Shown here in pieces: positions 1 through 5,720 of a stretch of 5,720 nucleotides of DNA (within the stretch, counting starts at the first letter, position 1; each line of letters starts with the position of its first letter). Below the pieces are notes generated by a model. It made no database searches, was not told where the DNA came from, and saw only the letters and a list, made by a program, of their open reading frames with translations. Source of the stretch: Anaerolineae bacterium (GTDB lineage: Bacteria > Chloroflexota > Anaerolineae > E26-bin7); contig JAOZOT010000185.1 in NCBI GenBank assembly GCA_029933115.1, positions 1 through 5,720 of the forward strand. Direction: 5' to 3'. A program made the translations under genes and the position numbers.

Positions 1-17
1 TGGGCGGTATTCGTATC

Positions 18-51
18 ACCCTCCCGCAGGTTGTGAACCCTGCGGGAGGGT
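18..51. repeat. GC-rich inverted repeat (13-bp hairpin)
   Basis: Positions 18-30 pair perfectly with 39-51 (arms rich in CCCTCCCGC / GCGGGAGGG) around an 8-nt loop at 31-38. A further 8-bp pairing of 1-8 with 53-60, including one G-U pair, can enclose it, leaving 9 nt unpaired on one side and 1 nt on the other. It lies about 100 nt downstream of tRNA-Val on the minus strand. It could therefore be a transcript end or RNA-stabilising structure, but neither strand shows a T-run after the stem, so a classical intrinsic terminator is not supported. It could also be a dispersed palindromic element. Confidence 0.6.
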
Positions 52-60
52 CACTGCCCA

Positions 61-147
61 TTGGGGGAGAGATTTGGAGGACATCCCCCATACCCCCCCG
101 ACCTGCGGCGCAAGCCTCTGGGCTGCGGAGCGGCCTGATTTGGATCG
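61..147. other. Non-coding spacer rich in G and C runs
   Basis: No reading frame or RNA gene is recognisable here. The stretch has alternating homopurine and homopyrimidine runs: a G5 run near 63-67, a C5 run at 85-89 and a C7 run at 93-99. Positions 62-68 can pair with 84-90 (TGGGGGA / TCCCCCA, 7 bp, 15-nt loop). This could be a second hairpin in the 3' trailer of the tRNA-Val transcript. It has the look of an intergenic repeat family, but only one copy is visible, so that is a guess. Confidence 0.35.
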
Positions 148-224
<77 letters not shown>

Positions 225-234
225 ACATTAGAAA

Positions 235-1536
235 CTACTTGGATGATGACGCTGTCGCTTTGGTAGCTACAGGCAACAGCACGTGAAAACGGCTGCCTGG
301 GCACTTTTCCTCATCGTAGCCCTCACTCTCCACCCACAACCAACCACCGTGGGCTTCCACGATCCCACGAGCGGTGGGGAGCCCCAGTCCCAGGCCACCT
401 CCCATAAAGCTGGTTTTGCTGGTGCTATGCAAAGACGGGTCCTTCACTTCGTAGAAGCGTTTGAAGATGCGCTCTTGATCTTCCTCAGCGATACCGACTC
501 CTGTATCCTCGACGATAACCTCGGTGAATTCTCCTTGGCCCGTTGAGCGAACATGCGGGGCAAGGACTTCTCCCGCCTCTATTACTCTCACGCTGAGACT
601 GATACGCCCTCCATCGGGAGTGTATTTGATGCTATTGCCAATCAGGTTCACAAACACTTGCAGAAGCCGGTCTGCGTCCCCCCTTACCGGCGGTATCCCG
701 CTCAGGTCAGCGACCACAATTTCCTGCTGTCTCTCCTCGGCGAAAGTTTTGAGTCTTCTGACCGCTGCGGTGATGACATCCTTGAGCGACACCGGCCCCA
801 GGTGGAGTTTCAGCGTCCCGCTTTCAATCCTGGTCACATCGAGCATGTCTTCGACAATGGTGTTCAAGCGTTCCACACCTTTGGCGATGCCCTGAATCAC
901 CTCTCTCATGTTGTCGTTCCACCGGCCCATCGCTTCATCCTCGGCCTGGGTGAGCATACTCAGATACCCTTGAATGACGGTCAGGGGCGTCCTCAGTTCG
1001 TGGGCGGCAATAGAGATGAAGCGGGACTTCATTTCATCGGTATATCGTAGCTCCTCATTGGCCTTTGTCAGCTCTTCGATCTTTTCCTGCAACCTGTCAA
1101 CCAACTTTTGGCTGTACTCGCGCAGGTAGACCCTCTCTTCAGCCACGGCCACCTTCTCTCGCCTGCCGGCCAAAAAGTCCTTGATCAGGCCGGGGAGCGT
1201 GTCCACGTCAATAGGTTTTGGGATGTAGCCATCGCAGCCGGCGGTTAGAGCCATCTCGCGGTCTCCGTCCATCACCCTGGCCGTCAGGGCAACAATGGGG
1301 GTATCTTTCAGGCCCTCAATGCTTTTGAGTTTGGTCGTGGCTTCAAAGCCATCCATGCCCGGGATATTGATGTCCATCAAGATTAAATCTGGCAGCTCTT
1401 CCTGGGCCTTCTTTATCCCCGAAAGGCCATCTTCTGCTTCCAGCACAGTGTAGCCGTGGGCTTCTAACAGACGCTTGACGAGCATCCTGTTCATAAGATT
1501 GTCTTCGACGTAGAGAATCTTGGGCTTCTCGGCCAT
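235..1536 (-). CDS. Receiver-first hybrid histidine kinase (REC-HisKA-HATPase), soluble
   Basis: This is a 433-residue cytoplasmic two-component protein with no transmembrane segment or signal peptide. Residues 5-122 form a receiver domain with the acidic pair E11/D12, phospho-acceptor D55 (in LILMDINIPG), T85 and the conserved lysine K107 in PKP. Residues about 128-168 look like a coiled-coil signalling helix. HisKA follows, with phosphorylatable H179 in the motif AAHELRTP. The ATPase domain shows an N-box (N297, N301), a G1 box (DTGVG, 344-348), an F-box (F358-F361) and a G2 box (GGGLGLGL, 379-386), then the HGGWLWVES motif. All catalytic features are intact. The ATG at 1536 has a good ribosome binding site (AGAGGGTG) and starts 46 bp inside the upstream kinase gene, so translation is probably coupled. 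The receiver may be phosphorylated by the upstream membrane kinase and gate this protein's own kinase. No transcription-factor output domain is present, so the downstream target is unknown. Confidence 0.93.
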   Translation of the reverse strand: MAEKPKILYVEDNLMNRMLVKRLLEAHGYTVLEAEDGLSGIKKAQEELPDLILMDINIPGMDGFEATTKLKSIEGLKDTPIVALTARVMDGDREMALTAGCDGYIPKPIDVDTLPGLIKDFLAGRREKVAVAEERVYLREYSQKLVDRLQEKIEELTKANEELRYTDEMKSRFISIAAHELRTPLTVIQGYLSMLTQAEDEAMGRWNDNMREVIQGIAKGVERLNTIVEDMLDVTRIESGTLKLHLGPVSLKDVITAAVRRLKTFAEERQQEIVVADLSGIPPVRGDADRLLQVFVNLIGNSIKYTPDGGRISLSVRVIEAGEVLAPHVRSTGQGEFTEVIVEDTGVGIAEEDQERIFKRFYEVKDPSLHSTSKTSFMGGGLGLGLPTARGIVEAHGGWLWVESEGYDEEKCPGSRFHVLLPVATKATASSSK

Positions 1537-3062
1537 CGCTGCTCACCCTCTTCGACGACTTTGGGGGAAGCTTTTGCCTTTCCAACGTGGTCGCTGGTAG
1601 GCAGGGTAAAGAAGAACGTACTGCCCACTCCCACCTTGCTCTCCACCCACAACCGCCCACCGTGCATTTCCACCAGACGCTTGCTGATGGGCAACCCCAG
1701 GCCCGTGCCTTCGGCCTGACGAGAGGTAGAGCCATCCAACTGGCGAAATTCTTCAAAGACGGTGGGAATGTCTTCTTCAGCGATACCTATGCCCGTGTCG
1801 GTGACGGAGCAAAGGATGAAAGGCATGGACCGACGCTGGCCGTCAAGTTCCACCTCCTCCGTTATACACTTTGCCCTCAAGGTAATAGAGCCCTCTTCGG
1901 TAAATTTGACTGCGTTGGACATCAGATTGAGGATAACCTGACGGATGCGCAAGCGGTCCGCATAGACAGTAGGCAGGTCATCTTCTACTTCTTCGATGAG
2001 CTCAATGTTCTTGTCGCCCACCAGGGCAAGGGTTGTGGACATGACACCGACCACTATCTCTTTGAAATCAAGCATCTCTCTGTGCAGCTCCATTTTACCT
2101 GCTGCGATCTTGGTGAAATCGAGGACATCGTTGACCAGACTGAGCAGATGCTGACTGCTGGTGTAGATAGCTGTCAGGTCGGTGCGCTGCAATTCGTTCA
2201 AAGGCCCATCAATCTCATTCAGAATGAGCTTGGTGAAACCGATGATAGAGTTGAGGGGTGTGCGCAGTTCATGGGATATGGTAGCCACAAACTCGTTTTT
2301 CAAGCGGTCGGCCTCTTTCAACTTTTCGTTGGCTGCCGCCAGTTCACGGTTTAACTCTCGCCACGGATTCAGAAGCTGCTCTTCCAGGATCAGATAGGCA
2401 TATACCAGTGACGCTGCTATCATCAAAGCAGAGTTCAGAGAATAGCGATTGATAATGGGCAAGCCCGTGAGCACCCCTCCCAGCGCGATCAGGGCTCCAC
2501 CCAGAGCAGATACCAGCTTCGATCTGTCAACTCCGGTTCCCTCCCGTCTGGCTTTATAGAGAGGCCACAAAAGCACTCCCTCAGCCAGAGCGAAGTAGGT
2601 CAAACAGTAGACCAATGTAAAAATGAAAAGCCAATCGCCGGCTTCGTAGGAAGAAGCTATGCTACCGTCAGGAGCAACCTGAACCCTGCCCCAATAAGGC
2701 TCCCTCAACATACCCGCCCAGGTAACCGCCAGACCGAGCAGGCCGATGGTTATTGTAACTCGCTTGAAAGTCGGGTTGCTCAGCCTATACCCGGCCAGGC
2801 TCATCCCGTATAAGATCAGGGGCACAGCAAATAGACCGGCAAAGGATAATCGCAGCCACGTGTTTGGGTCACCTATGCCGGGCAGCAGAGTCAGGCGCAG
2901 CATGATGGTGCCGGCGTTCCACCAGGCGATGGCGAGCATAAAGGCGCAGAAGAGCCAGTTCAAGCGCTGACGGGCCTGAAGCAATATCACGAAAGCCAGA
3001 CCCAGGGGTATGGCAATGCCAAGTAGTTTGATAACGATGGAGATGGTCAACAGGACCGACAT
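1491..3062 (-). CDS. Seven-transmembrane sensor histidine kinase
   Basis: This 523-residue membrane sensor kinase has an N-terminal half with about seven hydrophobic helices (roughly residues 4-28, 34-57, 70-91, 101-118, 143-167, 182-202 and 208-226). The layout resembles the 7TM sensor regions (HisKA_7TM type) of many bacterial kinases; the ligand cannot be inferred. A short coiled coil (about 234-257) leads into HisKA with H264 in ISHELRTP. The ATPase domain has an N-box (N379, N383), a G1 box DTGIG (422-426), F436/F439 in the F-box and a G2 box GTGLGL (452-457), then HGGRLWVES. All residues needed for autophosphorylation are present. The ATG at 3062 follows a strong GGGGAGGG site. The catalytic domain ends near residue 488. 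The last ~35 residues are a polar tail, part of it encoded out of frame with the start of the next gene's receiver. There is no receiver of its own, so the partner is probably the receiver in the next protein. Confidence 0.94.
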   Translation of the reverse strand: MSVLLTISIVIKLLGIAIPLGLAFVILLQARQRLNWLFCAFMLAIAWWNAGTIMLRLTLLPGIGDPNTWLRLSFAGLFAVPLILYGMSLAGYRLSNPTFKRVTITIGLLGLAVTWAGMLREPYWGRVQVAPDGSIASSYEAGDWLFIFTLVYCLTYFALAEGVLLWPLYKARREGTGVDRSKLVSALGGALIALGGVLTGLPIINRYSLNSALMIAASLVYAYLILEEQLLNPWRELNRELAAANEKLKEADRLKNEFVATISHELRTPLNSIIGFTKLILNEIDGPLNELQRTDLTAIYTSSQHLLSLVNDVLDFTKIAAGKMELHREMLDFKEIVVGVMSTTLALVGDKNIELIEEVEDDLPTVYADRLRIRQVILNLMSNAVKFTEEGSITLRAKCITEEVELDGQRRSMPFILCSVTDTGIGIAEEDIPTVFEEFRQLDGSTSRQAEGTGLGLPISKRLVEMHGGRLWVESKVGVGSTFFFTLPTSDHVGKAKASPKVVEEGEQRWPRSPRFSTSKTIL

Positions 3063-3147
3063 AGGCCCTCCCCTTCAAACGGGCGATGTAGCTGGAAGTT
3101 TGTAGAAAAACGCTTAATCCAGAAAGGCCACTACCATCCCCAATACT

Positions 3148-3176
3148 ATTTTATACCGAAAAAGCGATTTAAGCAA
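3148..3176 (-). promoter_or_regulatory. Putative sigma-70-type promoter for the kinase pair
   Basis: The 130-bp gap between the SIR2 gene and the sensor kinase contains, on the minus strand, TTGCTT (3176-3171), a 17-bp spacer and TAAAAT (3153-3148). An overlapping TATAAA lies at 3155-3150. The -10 match is good (5 of 6) and the -35 match is weak (3 of 6). The segment is clearly more AT-rich than its surroundings. Transcription would begin near 3141, giving a leader of about 80 nt before the kinase ATG. No obvious terminator for the SIR2 gene precedes it, so some read-through is possible. Confidence 0.5.
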
Positions 3177-3192
3177 GAAACACGGCGGGCAA

Positions 3193-4275
3193 TCACTCCA
3201 GTTCCTCCAGCCGCTTCTCGATCTTGGCTATCTCCTCTTTTTCGTGATCCATCTGGTTGATCAAGTAGATGGGAGCATCCAGGCCATATAAGGCCGCTTT
3301 TTCCTCCAGGCGATACAGGTTCCTCTTGTGTATGGCCAGCAGGTCTTTCAGCTTCCTGACCTCCTCCGAGTCCACCTCAGCAGTTACTTTTCTGGTAGGT
3401 GGCGGGGCCGGCTTGGGGGAAGGGGTCGCAGTTGTCGCCGCTGGAGCAGCGGCTTCAGCGGCCGGGGCGCCCACCAGTTCGTCGCGCAAAGCACAAAAAA
3501 AGTTGTCGAAGTAACCATCCTCGCCTTCGATGACCGTCCCCTTTCGAACTCGCATGGCCCGCCAGATAAAGTCGCCGGCTGTTGGAGCCGAGGGGTTCAC
3601 ATACCACAGAGCCCCACCCTTCTCTCGGAGGCAGCGGTTGATATCGTCATCCCTCATGCTGTGACCGCTGATAATGACGTCGCGGCTCAGATAGTCGGTC
3701 AACACGCTCTCCACCCTCTCACTGAACTGGAAAATCTCCTCGGGTGTGAAAGCAAGGACGCGAGCGCCCAAATCGCCGTGCAGTTTCACCAGCTTGATGC
3801 GGGGTTGCGGATACCTCAGAGCCCTGATGATCCCTTCTTCGGTGTCCTGGCCGTTGATCAGCACGGTGAAGTCCCGGCTGCGGAGGCCGGTATCAGCAAA
3901 AGCGTCCTCGACGAAGGTGTCGTAGTTGGTGGAGAAAATGACGTCGAAATAGCCCTCCTTGGCCAATTGGGCCAGGGCATGGTAGCCCCTTGAAGGCTGT
4001 TGCCCTTCGATGTGCTTCTTGATGATGGCGTATCGCTCACTCTCGCTGAAGCCATCCAGGATCTCGTAGAACTCGGCGACCTTGTCGTCCCACGACATGG
4101 CGCCGGAGTCTTTCACGCTGTAATCGCTCACCACGCTCTCGATCACCTTGCCGAAGGAACTGGCCCCCGAGGTGAGGGACGCACCGGCTCCCAGGATCAG
4201 CACGTAGGGTGGTTCGGCGTTCTCTTTGCGAGCCTTCATGAGGTTAGCCAATACTTTGATGGCACGCGAGGCCAT
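3193..4275 (-). CDS. SIR2-family (SIR2_2-like) protein with C-terminal helical module
   Basis: This protein of about 360 residues is a predicted NAD-binding, sirtuin-fold enzyme. Numbered from the ATG at 4275: LILGAGASLTSG (about 26-37) is the glycine-rich dinucleotide loop, FSTNYD (114-119) carries N117, KLHGD (164-168) carries H166, and SGHSMRDDDIN (203-213) is the late SIR2 motif. In defence SIR2 NADases such as ThsA, the matching Asn and His are catalytic, so NAD+ hydrolysis is possible; deacylation is less likely because no zinc-binding Cys4 module is visible. An Ala/Pro-rich linker (about 269-295) leads to a charged helical module (about 303-360) with the pattern LLAIHKRNLYRLEEKAALYG and a coiled-coil end. 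It resembles small modules attached to TIR, caspase-like and NTPase proteins in Chloroflexota and Cyanobacteria. The ATG at 4275 was chosen for its G-rich ribosome binding site. A GTG at 4314 would add 13 residues and overlap the hpf stop as GTGA. Cellular role unknown; defence or stress is an inference. Confidence 0.85.
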   Translation of the reverse strand: MASRAIKVLANLMKARKENAEPPYVLILGAGASLTSGASSFGKVIESVVSDYSVKDSGAMSWDDKVAEFYEILDGFSESERYAIIKKHIEGQQPSRGYHALAQLAKEGYFDVIFSTNYDTFVEDAFADTGLRSRDFTVLINGQDTEEGIIRALRYPQPRIKLVKLHGDLGARVLAFTPEEIFQFSERVESVLTDYLSRDVIISGHSMRDDDINRCLREKGGALWYVNPSAPTAGDFIWRAMRVRKGTVIEGEDGYFDNFFCALRDELVGAPAAEAAAPAATTATPSPKPAPPPTRKVTAEVDSEEVRKLKDLLAIHKRNLYRLEEKAALYGLDAPIYLINQMDHEKEEIAKIEKRLEELE

Positions 4276-4298
4276 GACCTTCACCCCCTCCCCCCTCC
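4276..4298 (-). promoter_or_regulatory. G-rich ribosome binding region of the SIR2 gene
   Basis: Minus-strand bases 4298-4285 are almost pure G (GGAGGGGGGAGGGG), followed by GTGAAGGTC and the ATG at 4275-4273. This is an unusually long anti-16S match and favours the ATG over the GTG at 4314, which has only a weak site ahead of it. A second GTG (4284-4282) lies directly after the run and is a less likely start. The G-runs could also form a two-layer G-quadruplex in the mRNA. Confidence 0.5.
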
Positions 4299-4310
4299 AA
4301 GTGAACCTCT

Positions 4311-4847
4311 TCACTTCAATTCGGGCTGAAGCAGCCCATAATCACCGTCTTTGCGACGATAGAGGACGTTTATCCTCTCGACTTCACTGTTGAAAAAGAC
4401 AAAGAAATCATGCCCCAACAGCTCCATCTGTTCGATGGCCTCATCTGGAGTCATGGGAACCATAGAGAATTGCTTGACCCTGACAATGCGATGTGCCTCT
4501 TCCTCCAGTTCCTCGATGGGCAGCGGTTCGCCCCGGACACGGCGACCACGGTCACGACGCTTCCCTTTGTAGCGGGCAATCTGGCGGTATATTTTGTCCA
4601 GGACGGCGTCAATGGAAGCGAATATATCATCAGTCCTCTCCTCAGCGCGCAGGATGGTGCCATTGCTTCTCAGGGTTAATTGAGCTACCTGGCGCTCCTG
4701 AGCACTTTTGACTTTCTCTGTAGAAAGTTCCACTCGGGCCTCGGTGATGCTCGGAAGGTAGCGGTCCAGTTTGCCTATTTTTGTCTCGACGTAATCGCGC
4801 AGCCACTCCGTCATCTCGATGTTTTTGGTTTGGATAATCAGTTGCAT
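4311..4847 (-). CDS. hpf: Long-form ribosome hibernation promoting factor (HPF)
   Basis: This 178-residue protein matches long-form HPF in length and layout. The N-terminal S30AE domain (about 1-100) begins MQLIIQTKNIEMTEWLRDYV and ends in the basic stretch ARYKGKRRDRGRR (91-103). A short acidic linker (EELEEE, 112-117) leads to the C-terminal dimerisation domain (about 120-175), recognised by IVRVKQFSMVPMTPDEA, LGHDFFVFFNSE and VLYRRKDGDYGLLQPE. In this family the N-terminal domain sits in the 30S decoding region and blocks tRNA and mRNA binding, while the C-terminal domain joins two ribosomes into inactive 100S dimers during stress or stationary phase. The ATG at 4847 is preceded by AAAGGAG; an open frame continues upstream but does not look like S30AE sequence. 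The stop overlaps a possible GTG start of the SIR2 gene, and the preferred SIR2 ATG is 35 nt away, so the two are probably co-transcribed. Confidence 0.97.
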   Translation of the reverse strand: MQLIIQTKNIEMTEWLRDYVETKIGKLDRYLPSITEARVELSTEKVKSAQERQVAQLTLRSNGTILRAEERTDDIFASIDAVLDKIYRQIARYKGKRRDRGRRVRGEPLPIEELEEEAHRIVRVKQFSMVPMTPDEAIEQMELLGHDFFVFFNSEVERINVLYRRKDGDYGLLQPELK

Positions 4848-4960
4848 GTCCCTTTCTCCTTTCTTGAAAGCGCCGCTTTGTAACGCGGTCCGCCTCGACG
4901 ATTTGTAAGAGCCCAGGCAGCGCCAGACCTCTTGCTCACAGTCGGTTGTGTAAAAGTGCA
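4848..4960 (-). promoter_or_regulatory. hpf leader / comF-hpf spacer
   Basis: This 113-bp spacer holds the hpf ribosome binding site (AGGAG at 4860-4856) and two short overlapping inverted repeats: 4867-4879 (AAAGC/GCTTT around a 3-nt loop) and 4859-4870 (CTTT/AAAG around a 4-nt loop). They share 4867-4870, so they cannot form together, and the second touches the binding site. No convincing -35/-10 pair was found; a TACAAA at about 4902-4907 has no good upstream partner. There is no terminator-like hairpin with a T-run after comF, so comF and hpf may be one transcript. Confidence 0.3.
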
Positions 4961-5671
4961 CTAGCGAGCCCGAGCCAAGGTGAGAGCCCAGACGGTACGG
5001 ACTCCGCGCTGCCTCAGGGCCAGGCTGCAAGCTTCCAACGTCGCTCCGGTGGTGTAGACATCGTCAATCAGCAATACGTCCTTATCTGCCAGTTGGTCGG
5101 CGGGGCAATGAAAGGCTCCGCGCACGTTCTCTTTACGCTCCTCGGCGTTCAGGTCTACCTGAGGGGATGTCTCTCGCACCCGTACCAGGGCATCTTCCAG
5201 CACCGGCAGGCCCACTCCTCTTCCCAGTTCTCTGGCCAGCAGGGCTGCCTGGTTGTAGCCACGCTCACGCAAACGCCGTGTATGGAGAGGCACAGGAACA
5301 ATGACCTCGGCCGGAAGGCGGACATCCTGCCAATATGAGACCATCATCTCGCCCAGAGGAACAGCCAGGTCGCGGACATTGGAGTACTTGAGGCGGTGTA
5401 TGGCCTCACGCACGGGGCCATCGAAAAAGGCAACTGAACGGGCTCCGTCAATCTGCAGGGCAGCGCGCTGACAGCGGGGGCAGAGCTTGCCTCCAGGTGT
5501 AGGGATTCCACAGCGGGGGCAGAGAGGGGGGCTGAGGAGTTCGATGGTATTGCGGCACTCAGGGCAGAGCCAACTGCCGACTTGGCGGCAGCCAACACAG
5601 CGTGGGGGAAAGAGCAAATCGAGGAGAGCTCTCTTAACATGAAGGACAAGGTTTGTACTTGGAGATGCCAA
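4961..5671 (-). CDS. comF: ComF family protein (double zinc ribbon + phosphoribosyltransferase fold)
   Basis: This 236-residue protein is typical of the ComF family in length and layout. The N-terminal double zinc ribbon has four CxxC pairs: C25/C28, C36/C39, C51/C54 and C64/C67. The type I phosphoribosyltransferase fold follows: FDGPVREAIHRLKYS (83-97), PVPLHTRRLRERGYNQA (126-142) and the PRPP-binding loop VLLIDDVYTTGAT (199-211). In naturally competent bacteria ComF works in the cytoplasm with ComFA and helps process incoming single-stranded DNA; elsewhere the role is unclear, and its presence alone does not show competence. No comFA or other competence gene is in the window. The start is inferred as TTG at 5671: an in-frame TAA lies three codons upstream, and no ATG or GTG occurs before the first cysteine. 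The site ahead of it is weak. Start uncertain, family assignment secure. Confidence 0.94.
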   Translation of the reverse strand: MASPSTNLVLHVKRALLDLLFPPRCVGCRQVGSWLCPECRNTIELLSPPLCPRCGIPTPGGKLCPRCQRAALQIDGARSVAFFDGPVREAIHRLKYSNVRDLAVPLGEMMVSYWQDVRLPAEVIVPVPLHTRRLRERGYNQAALLARELGRGVGLPVLEDALVRVRETSPQVDLNAEERKENVRGAFHCPADQLADKDVLLIDDVYTTGATLEACSLALRQRGVRTVWALTLARAR

Positions 5672-5720
5672 ATCTTTTTACCCGTTCGCTTCCAACCACT
5701 CGAAGCGTTATTCCAATGAT
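5672..5720. other. Upstream edge of comF, no feature called
   Basis: These 49 bp precede comF on the minus strand. There is an in-frame TAA at 5680-5678 and two TTGGAA hexamers (5716-5711 and 5695-5690) but no properly spaced -10 box. The window ends before any upstream gene can be identified. Confidence 0.3.

Noticed and set aside
1..75. A second tRNA gene at the window start
   Set aside because: Apart from the 10 bases matching a tRNA-Val 3' end, no T-arm, anticodon arm or D-arm can be folded; the perfect 13-bp hairpin replaces them.
326..341. 16-bp exact repeat with 1639-1654
   Set aside because: Both copies encode the conserved HGG-LWVES segment of histidine kinase ATPase domains with similar codons, so shared ancestry explains it without a mobile or regulatory repeat.
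553..1050. 165-residue open frame on the plus strand
   Set aside because: Mirror of the receiver-kinase HisKA/ATPase region; no ribosome binding site or domain was recognised.
1343..1756. 137-residue minus-strand frame bridging the two kinases
   Set aside because: It is an off-frame reading of the sensor kinase C-terminus and receiver start; Arg/Trp/Pro-rich with no motif.
1587..2354. 255-residue open frame on the plus strand
   Set aside because: It lies entirely antisense to the sensor kinase ATPase and HisKA region. Its translation shows no domain and is explained by codon bias of the real gene.
3063..3192. Intrinsic terminator after the SIR2 gene
   Set aside because: There is a T5 stretch on the minus strand at 3163-3159, but no stable GC-rich stem directly precedes it.
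3328..3993. 221-residue open frame on the plus strand
   Set aside because: Antisense to the SIR2 gene, with low-complexity Gly/Arg/Ser sequence from the Ala/Pro linker and no recognisable motif.
4848..5030. Upstream extension of hpf by 61 residues
   Set aside because: The added sequence overlaps comF and does not resemble S30AE. The ATG at 4847 starts the known family N-terminus and has a ribosome binding site.

Overview
The window reads almost entirely on the minus strand. It looks like ordinary chromosome from a free-living bacterium of intermediate GC content. The gene style suggests, but does not prove, a member of the Chloroflexota: a ComF-type protein with a double zinc ribbon, a long-form hibernation factor, a seven-helix sensor kinase followed by a receiver-first kinase, and a SIR2-like protein ending in a small helical module of the kind common in multidomain conflict proteins of Chloroflexota and Cyanobacteria. 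There are no transposases, integrases, phage genes or CRISPR repeats.

In transcription order (right to left) the genes are: a comF-like phosphoribosyltransferase-fold protein (5671-4961, TTG start); a long-form ribosome hibernation promoting factor (4847-4311); a SIR2-family protein with a proline/alanine linker and a C-terminal helical module (4275-3193, or from a GTG at 4314 that overlaps the previous stop as GTGA); a 130-bp gap with a plausible promoter; a seven-transmembrane sensor histidine kinase (3062-1491); a soluble receiver-plus-histidine-kinase protein (1536-235) whose start lies 46 bp inside the previous gene; a tRNA-Val(UAC) with encoded CCA (224-148), only 10 nt past the kinase stop; and a 147-bp non-coding tail rich in G and C runs with a strong hairpin.

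Two functional units stand out. The first pairs ribosome hibernation (HPF) with a predicted NAD-binding SIR2 protein. Tight spacing suggests they are co-translated, and both functions could act under stress or infection. The second is a two-kinase signalling cassette in which the membrane kinase may feed the receiver of the soluble kinase. The window contains no DNA-binding response regulator, so the output must be encoded elsewhere. The strongest candidate for something less well described is the SIR2 protein with its helical module next to hpf. Its catalytic-looking residues are intact, but no partner gene is visible here.
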